Shown here piece by piece: positions 1 through 12,314 of a DNA stretch of 64,000 nt; position 1 is the stretch's first letter, and each line of letters opens with the position of its first letter. The notes below the pieces were generated by a model that saw nothing but the letters and a program-made list of their open reading frames with translations, was not told the origin of the DNA and made no database searches. Made by a program: the position numbers and the translations under genes. This stretch comes from Brucella tritici (GTDB lineage: Bacteria; Pseudomonadota; Alphaproteobacteria; Rhizobiales; Rhizobiaceae): assembly GCF_902825325.1 (NCBI RefSeq), contig NZ_CADEAR010000011.1, positions 124,001 to 188,000 on the forward strand. Reading direction: 5' to 3'.

Positions 1-18
1 TGTGCACGGAAATGGTTG

Positions 19-96
19 CTAGTGGATTGAATTTGACGTTTGATACCTGCCCGACATCAATCTCATTTCAAACGTCAAATTCGAAAAATCCACTAG
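19..96. repeat. Long imperfect inverted repeat (hairpin) at left edge
   Basis: Positions 19-43 (CTAGTGGATT then GAATTTGACGTTTGA) are complementary to 68-96. Fifteen bases (29-43 with 68-82) pair perfectly, a 4-base bulge follows at 83-86, then ten more bases (19-28 with 87-96) pair perfectly. The loop is 24 bases. No T-run follows on either side, so it does not look like a simple terminator. It lies in the gap downstream of the minus-strand S4 gene. It may be a dispersed repeat or a regulatory structure for a gene off the left edge. Confidence 0.75.
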
Positions 97-110
97 ATCC
101 ATGGGTTTAT

Positions 111-161
111 TAGTGGTCTTTTAGATTCCGACATTTGCTCGAAGTCTGTATCAGACCACTA
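111..161. repeat. Second hairpin of the left-edge pair
   Basis: TAGTGGTCT at 111-119 is the exact complement of AGACCACTA at 153-161, around a 33-base loop. Like the neighbouring hairpin at 19-96 it is closed by TAGTGG and CCACTA, so the two look like related tandem units 14 bases apart. From 162 to 369 I see no supported gene. Confidence 0.6.
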
Positions 162-369
162 GCCTCAGCCCATGCCCTTTTATGACAATGCGTGAGGTAA
201 CGATTTTATCCTGCCATGACAAGGGTACAAACGCCGCAATGTCACGAAGTCACGCACATCTGAAACAGCATTTCGTTTGAGGGCTTTTGCGTGGAAAAGG
301 CTTTCGCCGGGACGGTTCAACACGCAATTTCCATCACCGCCAAAAGATGCCTGCGGCAACGCGTCCGTC

Positions 370-759
370 TCAGCTTCCGCGCAAACGATCCGTTTCACGG
401 CGTTCTTTCTTGGTCGGGCGCCCTGCTCCGCTCTCACGTTGTGGCACTACCGCCTCCGCTGCCATCGCAGTAGCAGATGCCGGTGGCGGCGAAAGATCTT
501 CATAAAGAAGCTGGGCTTCGGGCGCTGGACCGCGGCGCTCACCTGGAGCAACTATCTTGTAAATGAGGATACGACGATCAAGTGTGATGGTCAGCACATC
601 GCCAACCTTCACCTGATGAGCGGCCTGTTCAATCTTGTCACGGTTGACCCGGACCTTGCCGCCGACGGCGAGTTTCGCCGCCAGCGATCTTGATTTGACC
701 ACGCGCGCAAAGAACAGCCACTTGTCGATTCGCTGTCTTGCGCCCGTTTCTGCAGTCAT
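370..759 (-). CDS. S4-domain RNA-binding protein (Hsp15-like)
   Basis: A 129-residue protein with one S4 RNA-binding fold near the N terminus. The stretch RIDKWLFFARVVKSR and the following VNRDK and VKVGD segments match the S4/Hsp15 pattern, in which the domain binds structured rRNA. Hsp15 relatives act on stalled 50S subunits; that role is inferred here from family only. The C-terminal third is Pro, Arg and Lys rich and probably disordered. The ATG lies one base after the stop codon of the helicase gene upstream, so the two are almost surely co-transcribed and may share a role in RNA handling. The next gene downstream is off the left edge. Confidence 0.85.
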   Translation of the reverse strand: MTAETGARQRIDKWLFFARVVKSRSLAAKLAVGGKVRVNRDKIEQAAHQVKVGDVLTITLDRRILIYKIVAPGERRGPAPEAQLLYEDLSPPPASATAMAAEAVVPQRESGAGRPTKKERRETDRLRGS

Positions 760-760
760 C

Positions 761-3700
761 TTACTTCTTCATCTGCTCTTTCAAAGCAAGAAGCTTGGCA
801 AAAGGCGAATCGGGATCGATACGCGCAGGACGTTCCTGCTCCACCCGTTTGCCGCCCTGATGGCCATGATCGCGCTTCTGCTGACGCTGATTGCCACCAC
901 GGAAGTCACCCTTGGAACCTTCGCGCTTGCCTTCGCCGTCGTGACGCTTTTGCTTGTCGAAGCGCTTGCCGCCACGATCATTGCGCGCCTGCTGCTCTGC
1001 TCCGCCTTCCGACTTGCGTGCTTCGCCGCCCTGATCGCGGTTCTGATGACTACGATTCTGGTTGCCGCGATTTTGACGCTGACGGTTCTGGTCCTGATTG
1101 CGGTTGCGGCCTTCGAAACGACCCTGACGCCACAGAAGAACAGGCTTTGGCTCTTCAGCCACCGCTTCTGCGGTTTCACCGGCCGATGCGGCTTCTGCCG
1201 CTACAGGTGCAGCTTCTTCCGCTTTGGCTTCGGTTTCCGTTTCCGTCTCAGCGACAACAACAGGTGCGGGCACAGGTTCAGCCGCTGGCACAGCAGGCTT
1301 CTCAGCCTCTGCGACCGGCGAAACGCCAGTTTCCTTGGCTGCAGCTTCGGCCGCGAAAGCATCCAGCTCAGCAAGCTTCGCCGTGACGGCAGCAGCTTCC
1401 ATGGCCTCGTGACGATAGCCGAGGCTCTTCAGGATTTCTTCCATATCGTCGGTCGTCGCACCGAGAATGGACATCATGGCAGGCGTGACGATGAACCGTC
1501 CGCCGTCATAAGCGCCATCCGGACGCGCACCCGAACCCGGACGCCAGGCAAGCGCCGGGCGAATGAGATCGGCAAGACGTTCCAGAATATCGATGCGCAC
1601 GGCACGGCGGCCCAACACGCGATAGCCTGCCAGACGGTAGAACATCGGATCGAAGGCGGGATCGACCACGACCGACGTGCGGCCAGCGGCCAGCACATTC
1701 ACGACATCGCCATAACCGGCCCGTTCGCGGCCATCGTTTTTCAGCGCCCAGAGCAGTGTAATGAGACCGGCAGGAGCAGGCTTCAGCAACATGGGCATGA
1801 AGACATGATAGGCACCGAAACGCACGCCGAGACGGCGAAGCGCCGCGCGCGAATCCTGATCGAGCCCACGCACTTCCTCTGCCACATCGCGGCGCGGAAG
1901 AATGCCAAGATTCTCGACGATCTGGAATGCAAGACCGCGTGTCATGCCCGTCAGGGCATCAGCGGCAGCCAGATCGGTGAGCGGCTTCAGAACGGTTTCG
2001 ATATGATGGGCGACGAACCGTTCGATACGTGCGGCAACCTTGTCGCGAGCCGCTCCGGTAAGCTGTTCGTCGGCCAGGATCACCGCACGCGGCTTCAACA
2101 GGTCATCACCTGCAACCAGCGTTGCGACCGTTGCGCCAACCCAGCGCATAACGCCATCCGAGCCGAGCGCGAAATCGCCGTTCGGCGCAGCAGCAAAGCG
2201 CTCAGCGCGACGTTCGAACTCGGCGGCCAGCGCCTTTTGTGCAGCCGACTTCACCGCCTTGGCGTCCGGCCCATCGGCCTGAACGTCAGCGGTAAAACGG
2301 AATCCTTCCAGTTGCCCGACATTGTGGCCTTCGACAATCACGTCTCCGGCAGGGCTGATTTCTGCTTCAAGCATGGCATTCTCTCTCAGGCGCCTCATAA
2401 GCACGCTTGTCCTGCGGTCTACAAAGCGTTTCGTCAACCTTTCATGCAGCGCGTCGGACAATCTGTCCTCAATTTCGCGCGTCTTTTCCTGCCAGTGTGT
2501 CGGATCGGCAAGCCATCCCGGCCTGTGCGACACAAAAGTCCAGGTTCGAATTTGCGCCACACGATGCGACAGGGTGTCGATTTCCCCCTCTGTGCTATCG
2601 GCGCGGCGCACCTGTTCGCTCATATAATCTTCATCGACGCTCCCTCGGCGGACAAGATCCTGATAGATGGTTGCAATGATATCGGCATGCTGCGCCGGCG
2701 CGATCTTGCGATAATCGGGCAGCGCGCAGGCGTCCCACAAAAGCTCGATGCGTGCCGGTGTCTTGGCGAGCCGCACAATCTCTTCGTCTTTCGACAAATT
2801 TTCAAGCGCTTGTTGATCGACGGCTGGCAAAGCCTTGGCCAATCCTTCGATCGGTGCGGGTGTTTCCAGAGAAAATCGCAGGGAATCGAGCGATGAAAAG
2901 TCGAACCGCGCCGTGCGCCACTGTAGAACTTTCACCGGATCGAAATTATGCGCTTCCACCCGCTCGACCAGTTCTTCGTCGAACGGATGCACCTGCCCTG
3001 TCACGCCGAAGGTGCCGTCACGCAGGTGTCGGCCCGCGCGCCCGGCGATCTGTCCTACTTCGGCAGGCGTCAGATCGCGGAACTGATAGCCGTCGAATTT
3101 GCGGTTCTGCGCAAAGGCGACATGATCGACATCAAGATTAAGACCCATGCCGATAGCATCGGTCGCTACCAGAAAATCGACATCGCCCGACTGGTAAAGT
3201 TCAACCTGTGCGTTGCGTGTGCGCGGGCTGAGCGCGCCCATGACCACCGCAGCGCCTCCGCGCTGGCGACGGATCAGCTCGGCAATCGCGTAAACTTCAT
3301 CCGCGGAAAAGGCAACAATGGCGGAACGGTTCGGCAGGCGCGTAATCTTCTTGGAACCGGCATAGGCCAGATGCGACAGGCGCGGACGCGTCACCACATT
3401 GATGCCACGCAGAAGCTTTTCCAGAATGCCGCGCATAGTGCCAGCACCAAGCAGGAGCGTCTCCTGCCGTCCGCGCAGATGCAGGATGCGGTCGGTGAAT
3501 ATATGGCCGCGCTCCAGATCACCGGCGAGCTGCACTTCATCGATGGCCACGAAAGCCACGTCGGTACGGCGCGGCATGGCCTCGACTGTGCAGACGGAAT
3601 AGCGCGCGCCGAGCGGCACGATCTTTTCCTCACCCGTGACCAGCGCGACATTAGCCGCACCGACCCGTTCCACAACGCGGTTATAGACCTCACGCGCCAG

Positions 3701-3853
3701 AAGGCGCAGCGGCAGGCCGATCATCCCGCTTCCATGCGACAGCATGCGTTCGATGGCCAGATGGGTTTTGCCGGTATTGGTCGGCCCAAGCACCGCAGTC
3801 ACATCGCGGCCACTCAGGGTCAGCGGCAAATCATGGGCAGGGAGTTGGTTCAT
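761..3853 (-). CDS. SUV3-like superfamily 2 RNA/DNA helicase
   Basis: About 1030 residues from the ATG at 3853; a GTG at 3889 would add 12. The motor core is N-terminal: Walker A GPTNTGKT (residues 23-30), Walker B DEVQ (105-108) and motif VI QIAGRAGR (268-275), the arrangement of SUV3/Mgps12 helicases, which in mitochondria work with RNA degradation. The middle part carries SUV3-like C-terminal regions. The last 150-200 residues are low complexity: an Ala/Glu/Pro/Val stretch, then an Arg/Asn/Gln/Gly/Lys-rich basic tail that likely binds RNA. The S4 gene follows after one base. A role in RNA turnover or ribosome work is inference; no direct partner is seen. Confidence 0.88.
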   Translation of the reverse strand: MNQLPAHDLPLTLSGRDVTAVLGPTNTGKTHLAIERMLSHGSGMIGLPLRLLAREVYNRVVERVGAANVALVTGEEKIVPLGARYSVCTVEAMPRRTDVAFVAIDEVQLAGDLERGHIFTDRILHLRGRQETLLLGAGTMRGILEKLLRGINVVTRPRLSHLAYAGSKKITRLPNRSAIVAFSADEVYAIAELIRRQRGGAAVVMGALSPRTRNAQVELYQSGDVDFLVATDAIGMGLNLDVDHVAFAQNRKFDGYQFRDLTPAEVGQIAGRAGRHLRDGTFGVTGQVHPFDEELVERVEAHNFDPVKVLQWRTARFDFSSLDSLRFSLETPAPIEGLAKALPAVDQQALENLSKDEEIVRLAKTPARIELLWDACALPDYRKIAPAQHADIIATIYQDLVRRGSVDEDYMSEQVRRADSTEGEIDTLSHRVAQIRTWTFVSHRPGWLADPTHWQEKTREIEDRLSDALHERLTKRFVDRRTSVLMRRLRENAMLEAEISPAGDVIVEGHNVGQLEGFRFTADVQADGPDAKAVKSAAQKALAAEFERRAERFAAAPNGDFALGSDGVMRWVGATVATLVAGDDLLKPRAVILADEQLTGAARDKVAARIERFVAHHIETVLKPLTDLAAADALTGMTRGLAFQIVENLGILPRRDVAEEVRGLDQDSRAALRRLGVRFGAYHVFMPMLLKPAPAGLITLLWALKNDGRERAGYGDVVNVLAAGRTSVVVDPAFDPMFYRLAGYRVLGRRAVRIDILERLADLIRPALAWRPGSGARPDGAYDGGRFIVTPAMMSILGATTDDMEEILKSLGYRHEAMEAAAVTAKLAELDAFAAEAAAKETGVSPVAEAEKPAVPAAEPVPAPVVVAETETETEAKAEEAAPVAAEAASAGETAEAVAEEPKPVLLWRQGRFEGRNRNQDQNRQRQNRGNQNRSHQNRDQGGEARKSEGGAEQQARNDRGGKRFDKQKRHDGEGKREGSKGDFRGGNQRQQKRDHGHQGGKRVEQERPARIDPDSPFAKLLALKEQMKK

Positions 3854-4571
3854 GCCAATAATCGGATTCCCGGTACAAATGCCCGTCACGGGCTGGATGC
3901 TGGTTCTTGCGATAGCACTATACGACCCGCACCGAAAGCGCTCCTGTTAAGTTTCAGTATGGACGAGTTGCCAACCTTTCGGCGACCGATGTGCTGCCGG
4001 TCAATAACTTGTCGATTAACGATTGGAACGACTCTGGAACGAATCGGCGACGAATCGCTGACTCGGATAGCTTCGCCTTTTGTTCACGGCAATATATAGT
4101 AAGTCTAACACAAAACCCCACAATATGCTGAATCGGATGTTCCGCTTTTCTGTGTTCTCCTGACGCGAAACGACACCGCCGTTAACTTTTGGCAAAACCT
4201 GTCAACAGGCTGTTCCGATAGCAATGCGATTCTTCAGAAAGTCTTAATGATTACTGATATTTCGTTAATGCCTGAAGAGTTGCAAACTCGGTCTCCGTTA
4301 ACCTTCAGGCCAAAGCCGGAACGAATCGGCGACGAATCACTGATCTGTAAATATTCTTCATTTGTTCTCACCACATCTGGTGTTCGAAGTGCCCGATGCA
4401 CCATAGAAAACCGAAACCGGACGAACCTTGATGAGCATTTCTTCGATTTCGCGTTAACTTTTCCGGCAATTCTGTCACGCCGACGCTGCGGATTTCAAAC
4501 GTCTCATTGCGGAAACAAAAAGGCGGACGGAGCTATTTCTCCACCCGCCTCTGTTCCGATGAAGGAGAAGG
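3854..4571. other. Gene-free 0.7 kb block with clustered GANTC sites and a 21-bp direct repeat
   Basis: No convincing gene on either strand. Eight GANTC sites lie at 4030, 4041, 4052, 4060, 4130, 4228, 4323 and 4334; chance expectation at equal base use is a little over one for this length. A perfect 21-base repeat, each copy holding two GANTC sites, lies at 4036-4056 and 4318-4338. GTTAAC occurs near 4181, 4297 and 4453 and recalls CtrA half-sites, but I see no full TTAA-N7-TTAA site. The block precedes the helicase gene, so it probably holds its promoter, and it follows the end of the thiolase gene. Confidence 0.7.
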
Positions 4572-5837
<1,266 letters not shown>

Positions 5838-5940
5838 TCATGAAAATCGATAAAGTGTTTTTCCTGTGACAAGAAGCATTCGAGTGTGCATCGCAAGCCA
5901 TCATCGCTAAATTACACTGAGCTATATATAGGAGATATCC

Positions 5941-6372
5941 ATGCCTTCATTGACGCTCGAACGAGCCAATACGATCATTGCCGGTGCTTTTGCCAAAGCC
6001 GAAGAACTGAAACTGAAGCCGCTTGCTGTTTGCGTCCTCGATGCCGGCGGCCATGTGAAGGCTTTCCAGCGTCAGGACGGTGCGTCCATGCTCCGTTTCG
6101 AGATCGGTTCGGGCAAGGCCTATGGCGCCCTTGCGGTCGGTACCGGCTCGCGCTGGCTGAACAATCAGGCGAAGGATCGCCCACATTTCCTGGAAGGACT
6201 TTCGGGTGTATCAGGCGGCAAGATCGTGCCGGTGCCGGGCGGCGTTCTGATCAAGGATGCTGACGGCGAAATCATCGGTGCGGTCGGTATTTCCGGCGAC
6301 ACGTCGGATAATGACGAAATTGCAGCCATTGCCGGTATCGAAGGCGCTGGCTTTGCGTCCGACGCAGGCTGA
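5941..6372 (+). CDS. GlcG/HbpS family (DUF336) heme-binding-like protein
   Basis: 143 residues spanning one GlcG/HbpS (PF03928) domain. The segments LAVCVLDAGGHVKAF, GSGKAYGALA and the GGVLIKD followed by GEIIGAVGISG are the conserved strands and loops of this family. Family members bind heme or cobalamin, or sit in glycolate and diol clusters; the role here is not known. There is no signal peptide, so it is cytoplasmic. AGGAG precedes the ATG by six bases. It is transcribed away from the thiolase gene and stands alone. A G/C-rich hairpin follows at 6407-6438. Confidence 0.85.
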   Translation: MPSLTLERANTIIAGAFAKAEELKLKPLAVCVLDAGGHVKAFQRQDGASMLRFEIGSGKAYGALAVGTGSRWLNNQAKDRPHFLEGLSGVSGGKIVPVPGGVLIKDADGEIIGAVGISGDTSDNDEIAAIAGIEGAGFASDAG

Positions 6373-6406
6373 TTGCCTTCTGCTCAGCACTTCCACATAG
6401 CTGATA

Positions 6407-6438
6407 GATGGGGTTGGTGGACATCCAACAGCCCCATC
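6407..6438 (+). terminator. Hairpin after the GlcG-like gene
   Basis: GATGGGGTTGG at 6407-6417 pairs with CCAA and CCCCATC at 6425-6438 with a small bulge. It lies 35 bases after the stop codon. There is no clear T-run, so termination is likely but not proven. Confidence 0.45.
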
Positions 6439-6842
6439 TTGCAAGATAGAACAAAAAGGCAAGAGCTTTTTGCGATTACCGGCTTGTTCCGCCTTCTATT
6501 TCAGATTCTTACCTGCAAAAGAGGCCACAGCACCGGGGACCGCTCGTTCCGTGCTCCCGATGCGGCATGGCGTATCTGACAAGTTTAGGAATGAATCTTC
6601 ATTATAGCGAGTATTCTCAAATATATTAAAGAAAGAAACAGCCGATGACACTGACAATCCGCCATTCGCAATTATTGTTTTAAGAATGTAGTCCATATCA
6701 ATTACCAATCAAATTAAAATAAAACCACACACTATTCATCATAGCGCAATGCGGCTTAACTTTGTTTTTTGACCAACTAATCAAAAAGTGATCAACTACA
6801 GATTATATTTATGAAATCATCTTACAATTATAAAATTATCGT
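6439..6842. other. AT-rich gap without a supported gene
   Basis: About 0.4 kb between the GlcG-like gene and the rpmF terminator. From about 6580 the base composition drops well below that of the genes around it, with long A/T runs. A 70-codon frame on the minus strand (6496-6708) has no ribosome binding site and no recognisable family. I see no tRNA or clear regulatory motif. Confidence 0.6.
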
Positions 6843-6878
6843 AAAAAAACGCCGCTTCCGGAAACCGGAAACGGCGTT
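6843..6878 (-). terminator. Intrinsic terminator of rpmF
   Basis: AACGCCG-C-TTCCGG (6848-6861), loop AAA and CCGGAA-A-CGGCGTT (6865-6878) form a 14-base stem with one mismatch. On the minus strand it is followed by seven T (the A-run 6843-6849). Confidence 0.9.
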
Positions 6879-6916
6879 CTTGAAAACCATCCTTCGGCTG
6901 CAATGCAGCTTCAGAC

Positions 6917-7096
6917 TTATTCCTTAGCTTCGAGGACCTGACGGCCGCGATACATACCGCTCTTGAGATCGATATGATGCGGACGACGAAGTTCGCCCGA
7001 GTTCTTATCCTCGACATAGGTCGGGGCCTTGAGAGCGTCAGCCGAACGGCGCATGCCGCGCTTCGACGGAGACGTTTTTCGTTTTGGTACTGCCAT
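6917..7096 (-). CDS. rpmF: 50S ribosomal protein L32
   Basis: A 59-residue basic protein, the usual length for L32. It starts [18 protein letters not shown], the L32 signature in alphaproteobacteria, and continues through [19 protein letters not shown] to a TAA stop at 6917. L32 is a late-assembly protein of the large ribosomal subunit. TGGAGC lies eight bases before the ATG. The alphaproteobacterial form lacks the zinc-binding cysteines of some bacterial L32 proteins; none is present here. The gene follows mtgA on the same strand after 149 bases and ends in a strong terminator. Confidence 0.96.
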   Translation of the reverse strand: MAVPKRKTSPSKRGMRRSADALKAPTYVEDKNSGELRRPHHIDLKSGMYRGRQVLEAKE

Positions 7097-7245
7097 GGAT
7101 CCAGCTCCACTGATCGGTCAATAAACGTCCGGCACGGCCCCGAAGAGCCTGTCACATCGGACAAAATTCCGGAAAGTCACGTGCCTATACACGCTCTAAC
7201 GGCGTTTGACCAGCGGGAGTCTGATCTTTTTTTCGTATCGCGTAT

Positions 7246-7980
7246 TTATTGCACGCAAACCACATAGGGTCCCGACCGTGCAGCGCGCCCGGCAACGATC
7301 CGGGCAATGCGCTGCATGTTCCGCGTCGGCTTGGCTGGATTGCGCAAAGCCGGGTTCGGCAACGTGACGGCAAGCAATGCGGATTGCTGCGCGTTGAGTT
7401 TTGCTGCCGGGCGCTTGAAATAATGCTGGGCGGCGGCCTCGATCCCGTAAATGCCCGGTCCCCACTCGGCGATATTCAGATAGATTTCCATAATACGCTT
7501 TTTGGACAGAATACCGTCAGCAGCCAGCGCTAGCGGAAATTCGAGCCCCTTGCGGACATAAGAGCGCCCATTCCAGAGGAAGAGGTTCTTCACGGTCTGC
7601 ATCGTGATCGTGGAAGCGCCGCGGCTCGGGCCACCCTCGCCCGCATCGTCCAGAACCAGCCCAAGCTGATGCCAGTCCACCCCGCCATGGCTACAGAACT
7701 GACCATCCTCAGCCATCATCACCGAATTGACGAGAACTGGCGCGACGTCATCGATACTGACCCATCTGCGGTCCACCCCCTGAAACAGAACATAGTCCTT
7801 GACCATCAGGGTCGAAATCGGGCGGACGAAGGGCACGGAATACACAAGAAGCAGGAAAATCGGCAATACGGCCAGAATCACCAGGATCTTGAGCGCGAGA
7901 GCAATCCGGGCACCCCAAACGGGATCTGCCAGATAATTGCGTCCATCTTTGCTCTTGATGATGATTTTTGCCACTGCCAC
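7246..7980 (-). CDS. mtgA: Monofunctional peptidoglycan glycosyltransferase
   Basis: 244 residues from a GTG start. It polymerises lipid II into glycan strands at the outer face of the inner membrane. One transmembrane anchor lies at about residues 24-46. GT51 motifs are in order: EDGQFCSHGG with the catalytic Glu near 91, then RGASTITMQTVKNLFLW, RKGLEF and the KKRIMEIYLNIAEWG block. The second motif reads TITMQ where many relatives have TIS/TQQ, a mild deviation. There is no transpeptidase domain, as expected for MtgA. It is upstream of rpmF on the same strand and divergent from ispA. Confidence 0.93.
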   Translation of the reverse strand: MAVAKIIIKSKDGRNYLADPVWGARIALALKILVILAVLPIFLLLVYSVPFVRPISTLMVKDYVLFQGVDRRWVSIDDVAPVLVNSVMMAEDGQFCSHGGVDWHQLGLVLDDAGEGGPSRGASTITMQTVKNLFLWNGRSYVRKGLEFPLALAADGILSKKRIMEIYLNIAEWGPGIYGIEAAAQHYFKRPAAKLNAQQSALLAVTLPNPALRNPAKPTRNMQRIARIVAGRAARSGPYVVCVQ

Positions 7981-8158
7981 CGCCTGCTACCTTCCCCCAA
8001 GCGACATAAACCATTCCTTAATAAGTTTGAACCGGATTCCATAATCCAACCGGGGAAACAAGTCGAAACGCGCCGTTTCGTGACGTTCAAATGAAAAAGC
8101 CTGTGCTGATCGTTGTGGCCAGTTGACCAATTCAGCGCTTTCGTCCATCCCCTTTGCC

Positions 8159-9073
8159 ATGGAAAAGCTGTCGACCGATTTCACCGCCGTTCTCAACCAT
8201 CGCGCCATGGAAGTGGAAATGGTACTGACGGGCCTTCTGGACCAACGCCTCAGGACGGGAGAAATCGCCCGCCCGGAACGGCTGCTCGCTGCCATGCGCC
8301 ACGGTGTCCTGAATGGCGGCAAGCGCCTCCGGCCTTTTCTCGTTGTCGAAAGTGCCGCTTTGTTCGGCGAAGGTGGCGACGCTGTTCTGCGTGTTGCTGC
8401 CGCTCTCGAATGCATTCACTGCTATTCGCTTGTCCATGACGATCTGCCAGCCATGGACGACGATGATCTGCGGCGCGGTCAGCCGACAGTGCACAAGGCA
8501 TTTGATGAAGCCGCCGCCATTCTGGCGGGTGACGGCCTTCTGACCTATGCTTTCGACATCATCTCGTCGGATGAAACCAATCTCGATGCAGCAATTCGCG
8601 TGCAACTGGTTTCAGCGCTTGCCCGCGCATCCGGCCTCGGAGGTATGGTGGGCGGACAGGCTCTCGATCTAATGGCCGAAACCAGCAAGCCCGACGAAGC
8701 CGGTATTATCACGCTGCAGGCCATGAAGACCGGCGCGCTGATCCGTTTCGCCTGCGAAGCCGGAGCCATCATCGCCAATGCATCCAGCGAAGACCGTGAG
8801 CGTATGGCCGAATTCGGCTCGGCCATCGGCCTTGCCTTCCAGTTGGCGGACGATCTTCTGGATGTCACTGCCGACGCAGAGGCGATGGGCAAGGCGACCG
8901 GCAAGGATGCCGCCGCCGGAAAAGCCACGCTGGTATCACTTCACGGCATCGACTGGACGCGCAAGCAACTGTCCGGACTGGTTGCCCAAGCGGAAAGCCT
9001 GCTGGCGCCTTTCGGCAAGGATGCGGACATCCTGAAGCAGGCCGCCCGCTTCATCGCCGAACGCCAGAGCTAA
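8159..9073 (+). CDS. ispA: Farnesyl diphosphate synthase (polyprenyl synthetase)
   Basis: 304 residues from the ATG at 8159; a TTG at 8123 would add 12 residues, and neither has a strong ribosome binding site. The first Asp-rich motif is in HDDLPAMDDDDLRRG and the second is DDLLD in FQLADDLLDVTAD; both bind Mg-diphosphate. GGKRLRPFL is the isopentenyl diphosphate-binding block. The residues before the first motif (CYSLVHDD) fit the C15-forming type, so the product is probably farnesyl diphosphate for quinone, undecaprenol and hopanoid-type synthesis. IspG of the MEP pathway, which feeds it, is encoded at 10876-12147. Confidence 0.9.
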   Translation: MEKLSTDFTAVLNHRAMEVEMVLTGLLDQRLRTGEIARPERLLAAMRHGVLNGGKRLRPFLVVESAALFGEGGDAVLRVAAALECIHCYSLVHDDLPAMDDDDLRRGQPTVHKAFDEAAAILAGDGLLTYAFDIISSDETNLDAAIRVQLVSALARASGLGGMVGGQALDLMAETSKPDEAGIITLQAMKTGALIRFACEAGAIIANASSEDRERMAEFGSAIGLAFQLADDLLDVTADAEAMGKATGKDAAAGKATLVSLHGIDWTRKQLSGLVAQAESLLAPFGKDADILKQAARFIAERQS

Positions 9074-9076
9074 AAT

Positions 9077-9535
9077 TTACAGATCGTCCTCGCGTACCTT
9101 AATGAGGACCACATCATCAGCTGAAAGCACGCGTCCGTCCTGAGCGCGAACATCGAGCGCCGCTACATCCTCGCCTGAAACGCTGTCGACGAGGCGTGAA
9201 TGTGTCTCGCCCGGCGCAAAGAGGTGCTTTTCACCCCATTGCCGGAGCGACACAATAACGGGCAGCAGATCGCGCCCTTTTGCCGTCAGGCGATATTCCT
9301 GATGCGCCCCGCCATTGGGGTCAGGCACAGATTCCATGATCCCCTCGCCCGTCAGCTTGCGCAGGCGTTCCGAGAGAATATTGCGGGCGATCCCCAGATT
9401 CTTCTGAAAGGCGCTGAAGCGCGTCACGCCGTCAAAAGCTTCGCGTACGATCAGCAGCGACCACCAGTCTCCAATGACATCAAGCGCCCGCGCACTCGGG
9501 CAATAATCGCCTTTCATGCTTTTCTTCCGAACCAT
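9077..9535 (-). CDS. HxlR-family transcriptional regulator
   Basis: 152 residues from the ATG at 9535, which has GGAG six bases upstream; a GTG two codons earlier is possible. CPSARALDVIGDWWSLLIVREAFDGVTRFSAFQ is the HxlR winged-helix signature, here shown in two parts as the Cys-containing start CPSARALDVIGDWW and the wing segment LIVREAFDGVTRF. Cys14 or so may sense redox state or electrophiles, as in several HxlR proteins. It is divergent from the MFS gene at 9629 with a perfect inverted repeat between, so it very probably controls that exporter and itself. Confidence 0.9.
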   Translation of the reverse strand: MVRKKSMKGDYCPSARALDVIGDWWSLLIVREAFDGVTRFSAFQKNLGIARNILSERLRKLTGEGIMESVPDPNGGAHQEYRLTAKGRDLLPVIVSLRQWGEKHLFAPGETHSRLVDSVSGEDVAALDVRAQDGRVLSADDVVLIKVREDDL

Positions 9536-9548
9536 GTTCACTCCATCG

Positions 9549-9617
9549 ATTGCAATCTGGTTGCAATATAAAACCTTTTACGCTATATGCAAAATGGTTT
9601 CATTTTGAAACCATTTT
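9549..9617. promoter_or_regulatory. HxlR/MFS divergent operator region
   Basis: AAAATGGTTTC (9591-9601) and GAAACCATTTT (9607-9617) form a perfect 11-base inverted repeat with a 5-base centre, ending 11 bases before the MFS start. A second element with TTGCAAT repeated at 9550 and 9561 lies beside the regulator start. This is the usual layout for an HxlR dimer site in a divergent promoter. Confidence 0.7.
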
Positions 9618-9628
9618 AGGAGTCCGTC

Positions 9629-12159
<2,531 letters not shown>

Positions 12160-12314
12160 TTAACTGTACCTGTTTTCAGGTGACGCAGCGCGACGCGATT
12201 GTCAACGCCCACATTTATCTGGGTCTGCGTATATCCGGCTTTCGCTTTATATAATCGCTTGCCGACGCAATGTCGCCCTCTCATTATGTCGTGACCACAA
12301 GGAGGATCCTGCCC

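Noticed and set aside
635..2896. Very long open frame (753 codons) on the plus strand
   Set aside because: It lies antisense to the SUV3-like helicase, has no family motifs and reflects high-GC codon use of the real gene.
3854..4571. Chromosome replication origin
   Set aside because: The GANTC cluster and gene-free length recall an origin, but I see no DnaA boxes of the TTATCCACA type and no origin-linked genes such as hemE, dnaA or parAB beside it.
6496..6708. Possible 70-residue gene in the AT-rich gap
   Set aside because: No ribosome binding site and no recognisable family; the AT-rich composition makes chance frames more ambiguous, so it was not listed.
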